Origin: Bacteroidaceae bacterium
GTDB lineage: Bacteria; Bacteroidota; Bacteroidia; Bacteroidales; Bacteroidaceae
Length of the DNA stretch: 64,000 bases
Assembly: GCA_017483605.1 (NCBI GenBank)
Contig: JAFUWG010000054.1
Span: 1-64,000, forward strand
Reading direction: 5' to 3'
Shown here: piece after piece, positions 26,058 to 33,993 of the stretch
Layout: each line of letters opens with the position of its first letter
How positions within the stretch are numbered: the first letter of the stretch is position 1
Notes under the pieces: generated by a model
The model's input: only the letters and a program-made list of their open reading frames with translations
Told to the model about the DNA's origin: nothing
The model's database searches: none
Made by a program: the position numbers and the translations under genes

Positions 26058-26861
26058 ATGGCTAAGGACATTTTAGAGGAAATCGTTGCCTACAAGCGCA
26101 TCGAGGTGGAGGAACAAAAAAAATTGGTGCCACCTTCCTTATTATATAGTAATGTGGAGAAATTGATGGCTGACGGTCAGCAGAAAAGTCTCTCCATGCG
26201 GGAAAGCCTTGCCAACAGCGCTTCGGGCATCATTGCCGAGTTCAAGCGGAAAAGCCCCTCGAAAGGCTGGATTAAGGAAGAAGGCAAGCCCGAGGTGATT
26301 CCTGCCTCGTACAGCGAGAACGGTGCCAGTGCCATCTCCATTCTGACCGATGAGAAGTATTTCGGCGGCAACATGGGCTTTATCCGCATTGCCCGTCCGA
26401 TGGTCAAGTGCCCGATTCTCCGCAAGGACTTCATCGTGGACGAGTACCAACTTTATCAGGCGAAAGCGATTGGTGCCAATGCCGTGTTGCTGATTGCAGC
26501 CGACCTAAAGAAAGACGAGTGCAAGGCGTTAGCCAAAACTGCCCACGAGTTGGGGTTGGAAACCCTGCTGGAAGTGCATTCGGAGCCTGAACTGGAGTAT
26601 GTGGGTGACAACATCGACATGGTGGGCGTGAACAACCGCAACCTCGGCACCTTCCACACCGACGTGCAGAACTCCTACCGCTTGGCTTCGCTCCTGCCCA
26701 AAGATTACGTGCTGGTCAGCGAAAGCGGCATCAGTAATCCGCAAACGGTGCGTGAACTGCGTGAAGCCGGCTTCCGTGGTTTCCTCATCGGCGAGACGTT
26801 CATGAAGAAGCCCGACCCAGGGGCAGCGTTGAAGGCTTTCATTGAGGAGGTGACAAGATGA
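26058..26861 (+). CDS. trpC: Indole-3-glycerol phosphate synthase
   Basis: Closes the pyrrole ring to make indole-3-glycerol phosphate. The 267-residue TIM barrel carries the catalytic motifs AEFKRKSPSKGWI near residue 59, LRKDFIVDEYQLYQA, GVNNRNLGTF and LVSESGISNP. It is not fused to TrpF, unlike the enterobacterial enzyme. The stop codon overlaps the trpF start by 4 bases. The spacer before it (26031-26057) is made of the repeated word CCTAATT. Confidence 0.96.
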   Translation: MAKDILEEIVAYKRIEVEEQKKLVPPSLLYSNVEKLMADGQQKSLSMRESLANSASGIIAEFKRKSPSKGWIKEEGKPEVIPASYSENGASAISILTDEKYFGGNMGFIRIARPMVKCPILRKDFIVDEYQLYQAKAIGANAVLLIAADLKKDECKALAKTAHELGLETLLEVHSEPELEYVGDNIDMVGVNNRNLGTFHTDVQNSYRLASLLPKDYVLVSESGISNPQTVRELREAGFRGFLIGETFMKKPDPGAALKAFIEEVTR

Positions 26862-27478
26862 TTATCAAAGTGTGTGGCATGAGAGACCCCGACAACATCC
26901 GGCAAGTGGATGAACTCGGCATGGTGGATTGGATGGGATTCATCTTCTTTCCACGCTCACCCCGTCATGTGAGTGAGGTGCCGACCTATCTGCCCAAGGA
27001 TTGCAAACGTGTGGGTGTGTTTGTCAATGCCACAACTGAGGACATCGTGAGTCGCATACACACTTTCGGTTTCCACCTCGTGCAACTGCATGGCAACGAA
27101 ACACCCGAATATATCTCATCTCTCCGCGAAGTCATCGGCAACGACGTGAGAATCATCAAAATGATTCAGATCGCCTCTCAGGAAGACCTCGCCAAGACAC
27201 ACCTCTACGAAGGGCAGATTGACTACTTCCTCTTCGAGACCAAATGCCAAGGCTACGGCGGCAGCGGTCAGCAATTCGACTGGGACATCCTGCACCACTA
27301 CACGGGCAAGACGCCCTTCCTCATCACGGGAGGCATCGGAGCCGAGAATGCAGCAAAGGTCAAGGCGTTCCACCATCCTCAATTTGTCGGCATCGACCTC
27401 AATTCTCGCTTCGAGACGGCTCCAGCCCTCAAGGACGTGACACGCATCAAGAACTTCGTTCAAATCGTCAAATCGTAA
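26858..27478 (+). CDS. trpF: Phosphoribosylanthranilate isomerase
   Basis: Amadori isomerisation of phosphoribosylanthranilate. The 206-residue barrel begins MIIKVCGMRDPDNI, with the catalytic cysteine at position 6; the phosphate site FLITGGIGAEN and the GIDLNSRFE strand are at the C-terminal end. It is coupled to trpC by a 4-base overlap. The 42-base spacer before trpA consists of short repeats of the kind TCAAATCGT. Confidence 0.94.
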   Translation: MIIKVCGMRDPDNIRQVDELGMVDWMGFIFFPRSPRHVSEVPTYLPKDCKRVGVFVNATTEDIVSRIHTFGFHLVQLHGNETPEYISSLREVIGNDVRIIKMIQIASQEDLAKTHLYEGQIDYFLFETKCQGYGGSGQQFDWDILHHYTGKTPFLITGGIGAENAAKVKAFHHPQFVGIDLNSRFETAPALKDVTRIKNFVQIVKS

Positions 27479-27520
27479 ATAAATAGTAAATCGTAAATTG
27501 TCAAATCGTCAATCAACAAG

Positions 27521-28294
27521 ATGAATAGAATCAACAAACTTTTCGCCACCAAGAGCGAGAAAATCCTTTCGATATACTTCTGTGCAGGACACCCCACACT
27601 GGACGGAACGGCACACACCATCAAGACCCTCGAACAGAAAGGTGTCGATATGATTGAAGTGGGTGTCCCCTTCTCCGACCCCATGGCAGACGGTCCCGTC
27701 ATTCAGGATGCAGCCACCAAGGCACTCCGCAACGGCATGACCCTCAAGACGCTCTTCTCGCAACTGGAAGGCATCCGCAACGAGGTGCAGATCCCCCTCA
27801 TTCTGATGGGCTACCTGAACCCCATCATGCAGTTCGGTTTCGACAAGTTCTGCCAGCGATGTGTGGAGACAGGCATCGACGGCGTCATCATCCCCGACCT
27901 GCCTTTCAAGGACTATCTGGAGGACTACAAGCCCATCGCCGACAAGTACGACATCCGCATCATCATGCTCATCACGCCCGAAACCAGCGACGAGCGCATC
28001 CGATTCATCGATGACAACACGGACGGTTTTATCTACATGGTCTCTTCGGCTGCCATTACGGGTGCCCAGAAAGAATTCAACGATGCCAAGCAAGCCTACT
28101 TCTCACGCATCAACAGCATGAACCTCAAGCATCCCCGCATGATTGGCTTCGGCATCAGCAACAAGCAGACCCTCGAAGCCGCCCAACGGAACGCCTCGGG
28201 AGCCATCATCGGCAGCAAGTTTGTCAACCTCTACGAAGAGACTGGAGACCCAGCCCAAGCGATGGACCAACTGCTCGAAGCATTGAAGAAGTAA
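27521..28294 (+). CDS. trpA: Tryptophan synthase, alpha subunit
   Basis: Cleaves indole-3-glycerol phosphate and channels indole to TrpB. The 257-residue barrel has the signature VGVPFSDPMADGPVIQ with the catalytic glutamate just before it (MIEVG) and the catalytic aspartate in ADGP. GFGISNKQTLEAA and GAIIGSKFV form the phosphate site. It is the last gene of the operon; repeat copy D follows after 36 bases and may act as the terminator. Confidence 0.96.
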   Translation: MNRINKLFATKSEKILSIYFCAGHPTLDGTAHTIKTLEQKGVDMIEVGVPFSDPMADGPVIQDAATKALRNGMTLKTLFSQLEGIRNEVQIPLILMGYLNPIMQFGFDKFCQRCVETGIDGVIIPDLPFKDYLEDYKPIADKYDIRIIMLITPETSDERIRFIDDNTDGFIYMVSSAAITGAQKEFNDAKQAYFSRINSMNLKHPRMIGFGISNKQTLEAAQRNASGAIIGSKFVNLYEETGDPAQAMDQLLEALKK

Positions 28295-28330
28295 GGTCAC
28301 GGACACATCTCGCCCATCACCCGTAAAAGA

Positions 28331-28468
28331 GGGTGTGTCAAATTGCGTGCTGTAACAACCTCAAAATCGATCACGTCGTGGTCGACCTGCCGACCACGTC
28401 GTCATCGGTTCACCGACCACGACGTGGTCGATTTTGAGGTGCTGAGGCTATAGCAATTTGACACACCC
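28331..28468. repeat. Tri-palindrome 23-bp repeat copy D with perfect terminal inverted repeats
   Basis: GGGTGTGTCAAATTGC (28331-28346) and GCAATTTGACACACCC (28453-28468) are perfect 16-base inverted termini. Within lie arms ACCTCAAAATCGATCACG and its complement (28358-28384 against 28414-28440, one mismatch) and three units starting at 28368, 28391 and 28414, 23 bases apart. The palindrome is CGACCACG-T-CGTGGTCG, different from copies A-C. The termini resemble those of a miniature transposable element, but there is no transposase here. Confidence 0.75.
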
Positions 28469-28496
28469 ATCTTTTTATGACTTTTCTTCAAAATCT

Positions 28497-28527
28497 TTTG
28501 TTGGTACAGAAAAAATTTGTACCTTTG
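28497..28527 (+). promoter_or_regulatory. Promoter of the gene at 28576
   Basis: TTTG at 28497-28500 and TACCTTTG at 28520-28527 are separated by 19 bases, a full -33/-7 pair. It lies 28 bases after repeat copy D and supports the start at 28576. Confidence 0.65.
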
Positions 28528-28575
28528 CAACAAAGAAAGCATACTCCCACATCACTCCTTCAGAAACAGATTAAG

Positions 28576-28932
28576 ATGTCCGAAAATACAGAGTTTGAGC
28601 AGTTACGTAATGCCATAGAAACGGCAGTGGACAGGAAAATGAAGTCTCCACGCGACTTCGACTTCTTGGCACAAGCCATCTTCGAGAAACTTCATCAATC
28701 CATCAGCACCTCCACGCTGAAACGCTTCTGGGGCTATCTGCCGCAGTATGCCACCATCCGCACATCCACCCTCGACCTCCTTTCGCAATTTGTCGATTAC
28801 AAGGATTGGGAGACTTTCTGCCAAGCACAGAGCCCTACCCCCACTCCTGCCGACACACCATCCATCAGCCCTTCCGACCACATGGGGGGGGGTAAAAAGT
28901 TCTCGTGCTCAAAGACTCGTAAGGCTTTGTAG
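28576..28932 (+). CDS. N-terminal part of a membrane protein split at a nine-G tract
   Basis: MSENTEFEQLRNAIETAVDR opens a 118-codon ORF. Residues 20-80 include STSTLKRFWGYLPQYATIRTS and DLLSQFVDYKDWETFC, a small helical domain I recall from many Bacteroidales proteins as an N-terminal, possibly nucleic-acid-binding unit. A Pro/Thr linker follows, then the frame runs through G9 (28884-28892) and stops at 28932. Removing one G joins it to the frame that continues with a membrane helix and a C-terminal domain to 29524. As read, this is a truncated soluble product; with G8 it would be one protein of about 315 residues. Confidence 0.65.
   Translation: MSENTEFEQLRNAIETAVDRKMKSPRDFDFLAQAIFEKLHQSISTSTLKRFWGYLPQYATIRTSTLDLLSQFVDYKDWETFCQAQSPTPTPADTPSISPSDHMGGGKKFSCSKTRKAL
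28884..28892 (+). repeat. Homopolymer tract of nine G residues within a coding region
   Basis: Nine consecutive G residues mark the point where the two reading frames of the gene meet. Such tracts slip readily during replication and are also prone to sequencing error. Confidence 0.85.
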
Positions 28933-28939
28933 TCTTGTC

Positions 28940-29524
28940 ATGCTTGCGGTCTTGCTATTAGGCTGTGCTTTTCTTTTTGGGGCAAACATCTTTAGGGGAA
29001 ATACAGGCAATCCTTACGAGAGCGGCCAGACACAAATCCTCCGACGCGGACAAATCTTCAAGACCAGCAATGACTACCTTCGCCTTTTTGGCATAACGGC
29101 ATCAGAACACTGGTGGGACGAGCCGCTGCCCCATCACGAAGGCGTCATCATCTGGAGTCCTGAATACCATCACCCCTGTTGGCACAACGACGGACAGCCC
29201 GACAGCCTCATGCCCACCATCACAGAGTGGTGGACACCCGCCGACAGCAGCGACTGCAGCGAAACCGCAGACTTAAAGAACCTCTCAGAAGCAGAACGCC
29301 TACTGCTGACGGAAGAGCGAAACGCCCAACTCTACTTCACCGTGATGCGAACCAACGAACTGCGTATCACCTTCATGAAAAACCTCGTCGATACAGGCTA
29401 TGTTTTCCTCGGCATCTACCGCACAGACCCCATACGCTCTGATAGTACCCACATCGTCTGGGAACGTATCGCCGACGAGTGCGACCTCTGCAACCTGACG
29501 TATCTGCAACAGTTGCGACACTGA
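28940..29524 (+). CDS. C-terminal part of the split membrane protein
   Basis: This is the +1 frame continuation of the gene at 28576. Coordinates start at the first in-frame ATG after the G tract, but translation from it alone is doubtful. A single membrane helix (LVMLAVLLLGCAFLFGANIF) is followed by about 175 residues with no family I know: GQTQILRRGQIFKTSNDYLR, EHWWDEPLPHHEG, an acidic region and FMKNLVDTGYVFLGIYRTD. In the joined protein the N-terminal domain would be cytoplasmic and this part periplasmic, an architecture compatible with a membrane-tethered sensor. That is inference. Confidence 0.55.
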   Translation: MLAVLLLGCAFLFGANIFRGNTGNPYESGQTQILRRGQIFKTSNDYLRLFGITASEHWWDEPLPHHEGVIIWSPEYHHPCWHNDGQPDSLMPTITEWWTPADSSDCSETADLKNLSEAERLLLTEERNAQLYFTVMRTNELRITFMKNLVDTGYVFLGIYRTDPIRSDSTHIVWERIADECDLCNLTYLQQLRH

Positions 29525-29602
29525 GAAAAAGTCCATTTTATCGGAGAAAAAAGGAAAAGAACCAAAAAGAACTGAAAAGAACCAAGCAAGATACAATAAG
29601 AA

Positions 29603-29635
29603 TTTGGCAGAATCGGCACGAAGGCATTACCTTTG
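29603..29635 (+). promoter_or_regulatory. Promoter of the gene at 29652
   Basis: TTTG at 29603-29606 and TACCTTTG at 29628-29635, 21 bases apart. Transcription would begin near 29642. Confidence 0.6.
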
Positions 29636-29651
29636 TGCCGATTTTTTTGTC

Positions 29652-30380
29652 ATGACACATGACACATTTAACAACCTTAAAAAATTAAACAAAGATGAAA
29701 AAAGACTTATGATGTGTATGGCAGCCTTGACTGCCTTGACATTCGTGCAGACCCAGGCACAGGAGTACATGGACCGCGACCTGACCATGACCGAGAACAT
29801 CACCGGCGTGATGCTTCCAACAAGCAATTCGAAGGTTGACCCCACGACTGACAAAGCCACTCTGCGAGTTATCAACTTCGGCGGTGAAGGCAACACCATC
29901 TATATTACACTTGATGTGAAATCGGTGAAAGAGTACGACCCCACCATCAACATGGAGTTCGCATGGTCGGGAAAGGACCTGCACTTGGTGAAGCAGAACC
30001 AAAACGGCGGTGTAGCCTATGCTATCATACGCGGTTCGAACACCATGTGTGGCGCGTTAATCAAAGTTCCTGCAGGAAACGGACAGTACGTATGGGTTGC
30101 ACAAATAGGCGGTGCCAACACACGCTGCATCTCCGACATTCATCTGGGAATGAATCGTTTGGCAGTCGAAAGCAAGTGCAAAGAGTTGGGATTGAGCCAA
30201 TTCAAGTTTGTCAGGAACGACGGAGCCTTGAAGGTCTATCAACTGCAATGGCTCGACATGAAGAAAAAGCGTGACTGGTTCGGTCCCGAAGATTACCACT
30301 ACGAAGTGACGAACGACAAAGCCTACGGCACTTTCTGGTTCGATGCCAACGACAAGTTGGTAAAGTGGCTGCTGCTGTAA
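29652..30380 (+). CDS. Exported protein of unknown function with uncertain start
   Basis: The mature part begins near QEYMDRDLTMTENITGVMLP and is rich in beta strands; no family recognised. The start is uncertain. In-frame ATG 29652 gives an unusually long N-terminal region before the hydrophobic MMCMAALTALTFVQTQA. A better-looking start, ATG 29695 preceded by AACAAAG, is out of frame by one base: with seven rather than six A residues at 29698-29703 it would give MKKRLMMCMAALTALTFVQT, an ideal signal peptide. So there is either a one-base loss, a sequence error, or a real start at 29652. The next genes downstream are lipoproteins. Confidence 0.7.
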   Translation: MTHDTFNNLKKLNKDEKRLMMCMAALTALTFVQTQAQEYMDRDLTMTENITGVMLPTSNSKVDPTTDKATLRVINFGGEGNTIYITLDVKSVKEYDPTINMEFAWSGKDLHLVKQNQNGGVAYAIIRGSNTMCGALIKVPAGNGQYVWVAQIGGANTRCISDIHLGMNRLAVESKCKELGLSQFKFVRNDGALKVYQLQWLDMKKKRDWFGPEDYHYEVTNDKAYGTFWFDANDKLVKWLLL

Positions 30381-30415
30381 TTCTTTATCATTAATTGATG
30401 TTTTGAATAACGAAT

Positions 30416-30988
30416 ATGAACATGAAGACAAAAATGATTTTGCCGCTACTGGCTTTGTTGGTATGCTCATGCGGCTCAAGTTCGAAAGAAATCGAAGTGA
30501 AAGAAAAGGTCATTGCAGATAATGAAATGTATGCACCGGGTACAGAATTCTTTTCGCTCGTACCCGAAAGCACGGTGCTCTCGTGGGATAAGGATGGCGC
30601 AACGAAAAGCGGATTCAAACAACTGAACGTGACAGTAAAAATAAGGCTTGACCAGCAACCTGATACCGTGAAATACATATTAAGTGAATATAAGGGCATG
30701 GGGGTTATAATCTACCTGACCGACATCAACGGGCAGTACTTCGACGGCAGTCAGTTCGCCTCGACTCAGATACCGCTGCCTCTGTCCCCCGGACTTAGCC
30801 TTGTTGACACAGACACCGAAAATGCAAAGATTAGGGATTTGCTGGCATCAAAACCTGGTACAGTGGCTGAAGTCACATTTGCCGGCGTCGTTCAGAAAGA
30901 CTACATAGACAATCTTGCCGAGCATGTCACCTCATGTGTAGCGAGTTGCATGATTCCATTTTATGACAAAAATCCACGTCGTCATTAA
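30416..30988 (+). CDS. Lipoprotein, unknown function
   Basis: A 190-residue protein with a lipoprotein signal, MNMKTKMILPLLALLVCSCG, the lipidated cysteine being the second in CSC. The body has LNVTVKIRLDQQPDTVKYIL, SEYKGMGVIIYLTDINGQYF and GTVAEVTFAGVV, a beta-rich module that I also see twice in the next gene. An ATG two codons on (30422) is an alternative start. It sits 35 bases after the preceding gene and 14 before the next, so these probably form an operon of cell-envelope genes. Confidence 0.75.
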   Translation: MNMKTKMILPLLALLVCSCGSSSKEIEVKEKVIADNEMYAPGTEFFSLVPESTVLSWDKDGATKSGFKQLNVTVKIRLDQQPDTVKYILSEYKGMGVIIYLTDINGQYFDGSQFASTQIPLPLSPGLSLVDTDTENAKIRDLLASKPGTVAEVTFAGVVQKDYIDNLAEHVTSCVASCMIPFYDKNPRRH

Positions 30989-31002
30989 ACTAAACGAAAA
31001 AT

Positions 31003-31983
31003 ATGAAAAAGACACTTATGGGTAGCCTCTTGCTACTCGCGGCAACATGGATGCTGCAAAGTTGTGACTCGACACCAGAATCTGTTAGCATCAATGCTGC
31101 AGACATTGAGGTCATTGGTGCTAACGACAACCAGTTGAAGGTGGTGGACGAAATTTACAAACTCGTACAACGCGAAACCAGCAAAGGTTCTGGCATGTGG
31201 CTACTCAATCTGCGCATTAAACTGAACACAGGCAATCAGGCATTGGAAGCGACAGATGCACCAACCATTGAGTTGCTCGACAATATGGGTGAACCCATCG
31301 ACGGCTGCATCTTGAAAATAGGCGATAACGCCATGGAAACCAAGTCAAAGAACGACTTCGCAGAATTTGCCAAACTGACAGATGGCTCCGAACAAACATT
31401 CGGATTCTTTCTTAACCTGACCAGTCTCGAAAAGGTCAATCTCATCATGAAGCAGGTCAACACCTTCAGACTCAACGTCGGAGAAGAGACTTCGGACAGT
31501 ATGATTGCCAGTGATGAAACAGAAGCAAGAGAGGAAATTGCCTCTGAAGGAATAGAAGCCATCCTGCCGTCCAACCTGCAAGGCAAGGTTGAGGTAGTCA
31601 GTGTTGATGGCGTTGATGTGGATGAATATGCCTATCCTGAGATTAGTGTCACATTCAAACTTCGACAGACCGTGAACACGGCATCGTTGGTTAGCGAATA
31701 TGGACAACTCTGGATTGTGGGTGTTGCACAAGATGTAACGGGCAGCGATGTGAAAGAACTCCTGCCAAACTACAAGCAGTGGCGCTCGGACGACAGCGAC
31801 GGAGAGGAATTCAAACAATTCCTTGAGGATGCACCGGGCAACACCATCACCATGCACTTCACTGGGGACAACGGATTGGACGCGCTCGAAAACGATGCAT
31901 CCAAGATTGAAGCAGCACGCAGTCGTGTGAATGATGCCGCCAGCAGGGTGAAAAAGTTCAGACTCAAGTTAGTCAACGAATAA
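31003..31983 (+). CDS. Lipoprotein with two copies of the same module
   Basis: A 326-residue protein with the lipobox WMLQSC after MKKTLMGSLLLLAAT. Two halves (about residues 40-150 and 190-320) look alike and like the body of the neighbouring 190-residue lipoprotein: each has a strand of the kind WLLNLRIKLN or ISVTFKLRQ, a segment with G and D around TIELLDNMGEPIDG or LWIVGVAQDVTG, and an acidic helix ending in a phenylalanine-rich strand. I recognise no named family. It ends before a terminator-like hairpin. Confidence 0.75.
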   Translation: MKKTLMGSLLLLAATWMLQSCDSTPESVSINAADIEVIGANDNQLKVVDEIYKLVQRETSKGSGMWLLNLRIKLNTGNQALEATDAPTIELLDNMGEPIDGCILKIGDNAMETKSKNDFAEFAKLTDGSEQTFGFFLNLTSLEKVNLIMKQVNTFRLNVGEETSDSMIASDETEAREEIASEGIEAILPSNLQGKVEVVSVDGVDVDEYAYPEISVTFKLRQTVNTASLVSEYGQLWIVGVAQDVTGSDVKELLPNYKQWRSDDSDGEEFKQFLEDAPGNTITMHFTGDNGLDALENDASKIEAARSRVNDAASRVKKFRLKLVNE

Positions 31984-32016
31984 ATGGGCTTGTAATAGAT
32001 TCTGACATCCCAAAAC

Positions 32017-32058
32017 AATAGTGGCGTATCCTCATTATCGAGGGTACGCCTATTTTCA
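32017..32058 (+). terminator. Terminator after the lipoprotein genes
   Basis: The arms GGCGTA..CCTC (within 32017-32033) and GAGG..TACGCC (within 32040-32054) pair with single-base bulges and are followed by TTTTC. They lie 34 bases after the stop of the second lipoprotein. Confidence 0.6.
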
Positions 32059-32110
32059 TTTATAAATGCAAAACGTTTTGCATTCTCTTCGCGTAGTCGA
32101 AATTTTGTAC

Positions 32111-32118
32111 TAACTTTG
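32111..32118 (+). promoter_or_regulatory. -7 box before the SGNH-type gene
   Basis: TAACTTTG, exact match to TAnnTTTG, 25 bases before ATG 32143. It excludes the upstream in-frame TTG- or ATG-type starts. Confidence 0.6.
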
Positions 32119-32142
32119 CAGCCGAAAACAAAAAGGATAGAT

Positions 32143-33273
32143 ATGAGAAGATTATTATGGATAGGACTTTTGGCTGTTCTCAGTCTGCAAGGCTTGGCAC
32201 AAACGAACAAGACAACAACGACGGGAAAGACGGTGGTGGTGAAGAAAACTACGACATCAAAAACGACGAATGCCGCAAAGACCACCACGGCAAAGGCGGA
32301 CAGCACCAAGGCGAATGCCCCCAAGACTAACGGGGCAAAAACGAGCAGCACCAAAACGGTAACTCCGGCAACCCCTGCAACGACACCCGCCGCTCCTGTC
32401 ACAGCCACAAAACCCACCACGACGTGCGGCTATCTTTGCAACCCGCCGCTGCCTTATATGCCCACCAAACTCGATGTGCTCTTCATCGGCAATTCTTTTT
32501 CCATCGACACCAGCACCGCTTTGCCAGAGATTTTCAAGTCGCTGGGCATCCGCAATGTCAATGTGTATGTGCTCTACAAGGGAGGATGCTCCATGAAGCA
32601 ACACTACGAATATTATCTGAGCAAGGAAAACGTCTATGAACTGTACAAATACAGCATCCAGGGGGAGCAGAAACTGGAGACAGCGACCAACATTGCAGAT
32701 GTAATGAGCCGTTTCGCCTACGACATTGTGGTGTTTCAGCAATATTCGCTCGACTCGGGCGACTACAACACCTACGAGCCTTATCTGTCGAAACTGATAC
32801 AGGCGTACAATCTCAACCGACTCTCGGCACGCACCACCTTCGCGTTCAACGAGACATGGGCGTATTCATTCACCAACAAGAACCTCTCCAAGTATAAGAC
32901 CCAGTTCGACATGTGGAAAAGCATCTGCTCGTCTGTCAAACAGATGAAGGCAAACACAGGCATCGATGTCATCATCCCGTGCGGAACGGCTGTCCAGAAC
33001 GCTCGTGCCGTCGAAAGCCTCAACATCGACAATGACCTCACACGCGATGGACTCCACATCAACCTCTACTCGGGCCGCTATCTGCTTGCCTGCACTTTTT
33101 TCGAGAGCATCATTGCCCCGTGCCTCGGCAAAAACCTGCGTGACGACACGACCCTGTACGGCAAGAATACAGACATCGGACCTGTGAACAACACGAACCG
33201 CACCCTTTTGCAAAACTGTGCACGTCTCGCTGTATCCAACAACTACGAAATCAGCGAGTTTGTGTGGCAATAA
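32143..33273 (+). CDS. Exported SGNH/GDSL-like hydrolase (DUF4886-like)
   Basis: Signal peptide MRRLLWIGLLAVLSLQGLAQ, then about 80 residues of Thr/Lys/Ala low-complexity linker, then a 270-residue hydrolase domain. The domain opens DVLFIGNSFSIDTSTALPEI, in which GNSFS is the block I serine region of SGNH esterases, continues with block-like DIVVFQQYSLDSG and FAFNETWAYS, and ends with the DGLHIN motif carrying the Asp-His pair of the triad. I recall this arrangement from the DUF4886 family. It may deacetylate polysaccharides in the envelope; the substrate is unknown. The Thr-rich linker could be O-glycosylated (one DST motif). Confidence 0.8.
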   Translation: MRRLLWIGLLAVLSLQGLAQTNKTTTTGKTVVVKKTTTSKTTNAAKTTTAKADSTKANAPKTNGAKTSSTKTVTPATPATTPAAPVTATKPTTTCGYLCNPPLPYMPTKLDVLFIGNSFSIDTSTALPEIFKSLGIRNVNVYVLYKGGCSMKQHYEYYLSKENVYELYKYSIQGEQKLETATNIADVMSRFAYDIVVFQQYSLDSGDYNTYEPYLSKLIQAYNLNRLSARTTFAFNETWAYSFTNKNLSKYKTQFDMWKSICSSVKQMKANTGIDVIIPCGTAVQNARAVESLNIDNDLTRDGLHINLYSGRYLLACTFFESIIAPCLGKNLRDDTTLYGKNTDIGPVNNTNRTLLQNCARLAVSNNYEISEFVWQ

Positions 33274-33381
33274 GTGTTAAACATCTTTAATAATGAGACA
33301 TTTAGCGGGCTTTATTCTACATAATTGACGGAGAAAGACTAACTTTGCAACGTCTTTTTGATAAAGTAATTATTAAACAAC

Positions 33382-33873
33382 ATGAAGAAAATCTTACTCA
33401 CACTGCTCGTACTGACAGCATCAGTGACAGGCATTCAGGCACAGAGCCTCTACAAGACTGTATATGACAAGGCAACAGCCGTTGTCAACAACCCTGCATC
33501 TTCCGACGAAGAAATCCAAATCAACCAATTCAAAGTGACATGCCTCAACTACATGACCACCATGGTGAAGAAGCGTGGTCTCCAGAAGGATTCATACTTC
33601 TACGACAGTCAGGCTGTCAACCTCACTTCTTTCGTCACAGACTTTTTGGCAAACCTTGAGAAAGCCCGTGCCATCTCTCCCGCCAAGCGTACCGAGATTA
33701 TCAAAATCTACACGGATGCCAGCAAGTTCAACCCGATGTTCAAGGACACAGACAAGGAGAAGGTGAACTGCTACGTGAACGACAAGAGCACTCAGACACC
33801 CTTCAGCATCGACACCGACTGGGAGAAAGCATACGACCAGGCAACAACACTTGCAAAGGCTGCTTTGAAGTAA
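33382..33873 (+). CDS. Small exported protein of unknown function
   Basis: A 163-residue protein with signal peptide MKKILLTLLVLTASVTGIQA followed by QSLYKTVYDKATAVVNN. The mature part is helical and charged, with two cysteines (VTCLNYMTTM and VNCYVNDKS) that could form a disulfide. No family recognised. A -7 box TAACTTTG at 33340-33347 precedes it and a clear terminator follows, so it is a single-gene unit. Confidence 0.75.
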   Translation: MKKILLTLLVLTASVTGIQAQSLYKTVYDKATAVVNNPASSDEEIQINQFKVTCLNYMTTMVKKRGLQKDSYFYDSQAVNLTSFVTDFLANLEKARAISPAKRTEIIKIYTDASKFNPMFKDTDKEKVNCYVNDKSTQTPFSIDTDWEKAYDQATTLAKAALK

Positions 33874-33916
33874 TCTACATAGCAGAAGTGCTATATTCAT
33901 AACAAACAACATACAA

Positions 33917-33952
33917 AAACAGGAGAAAATTACAACTTTCTCCTGTTTTTTT
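33917..33952 (+). terminator. Intrinsic terminator
   Basis: AAAACAGGAGAAA (33917-33929) pairs with TTTCTCCTGTTTT (33937-33949) perfectly around a 7-base loop and runs into a T tract. Confidence 0.85.
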
Positions 33953-33993
33953 GATGTTTTTTTGTAAATTTGCCGACAAATCGAACAATCAAC

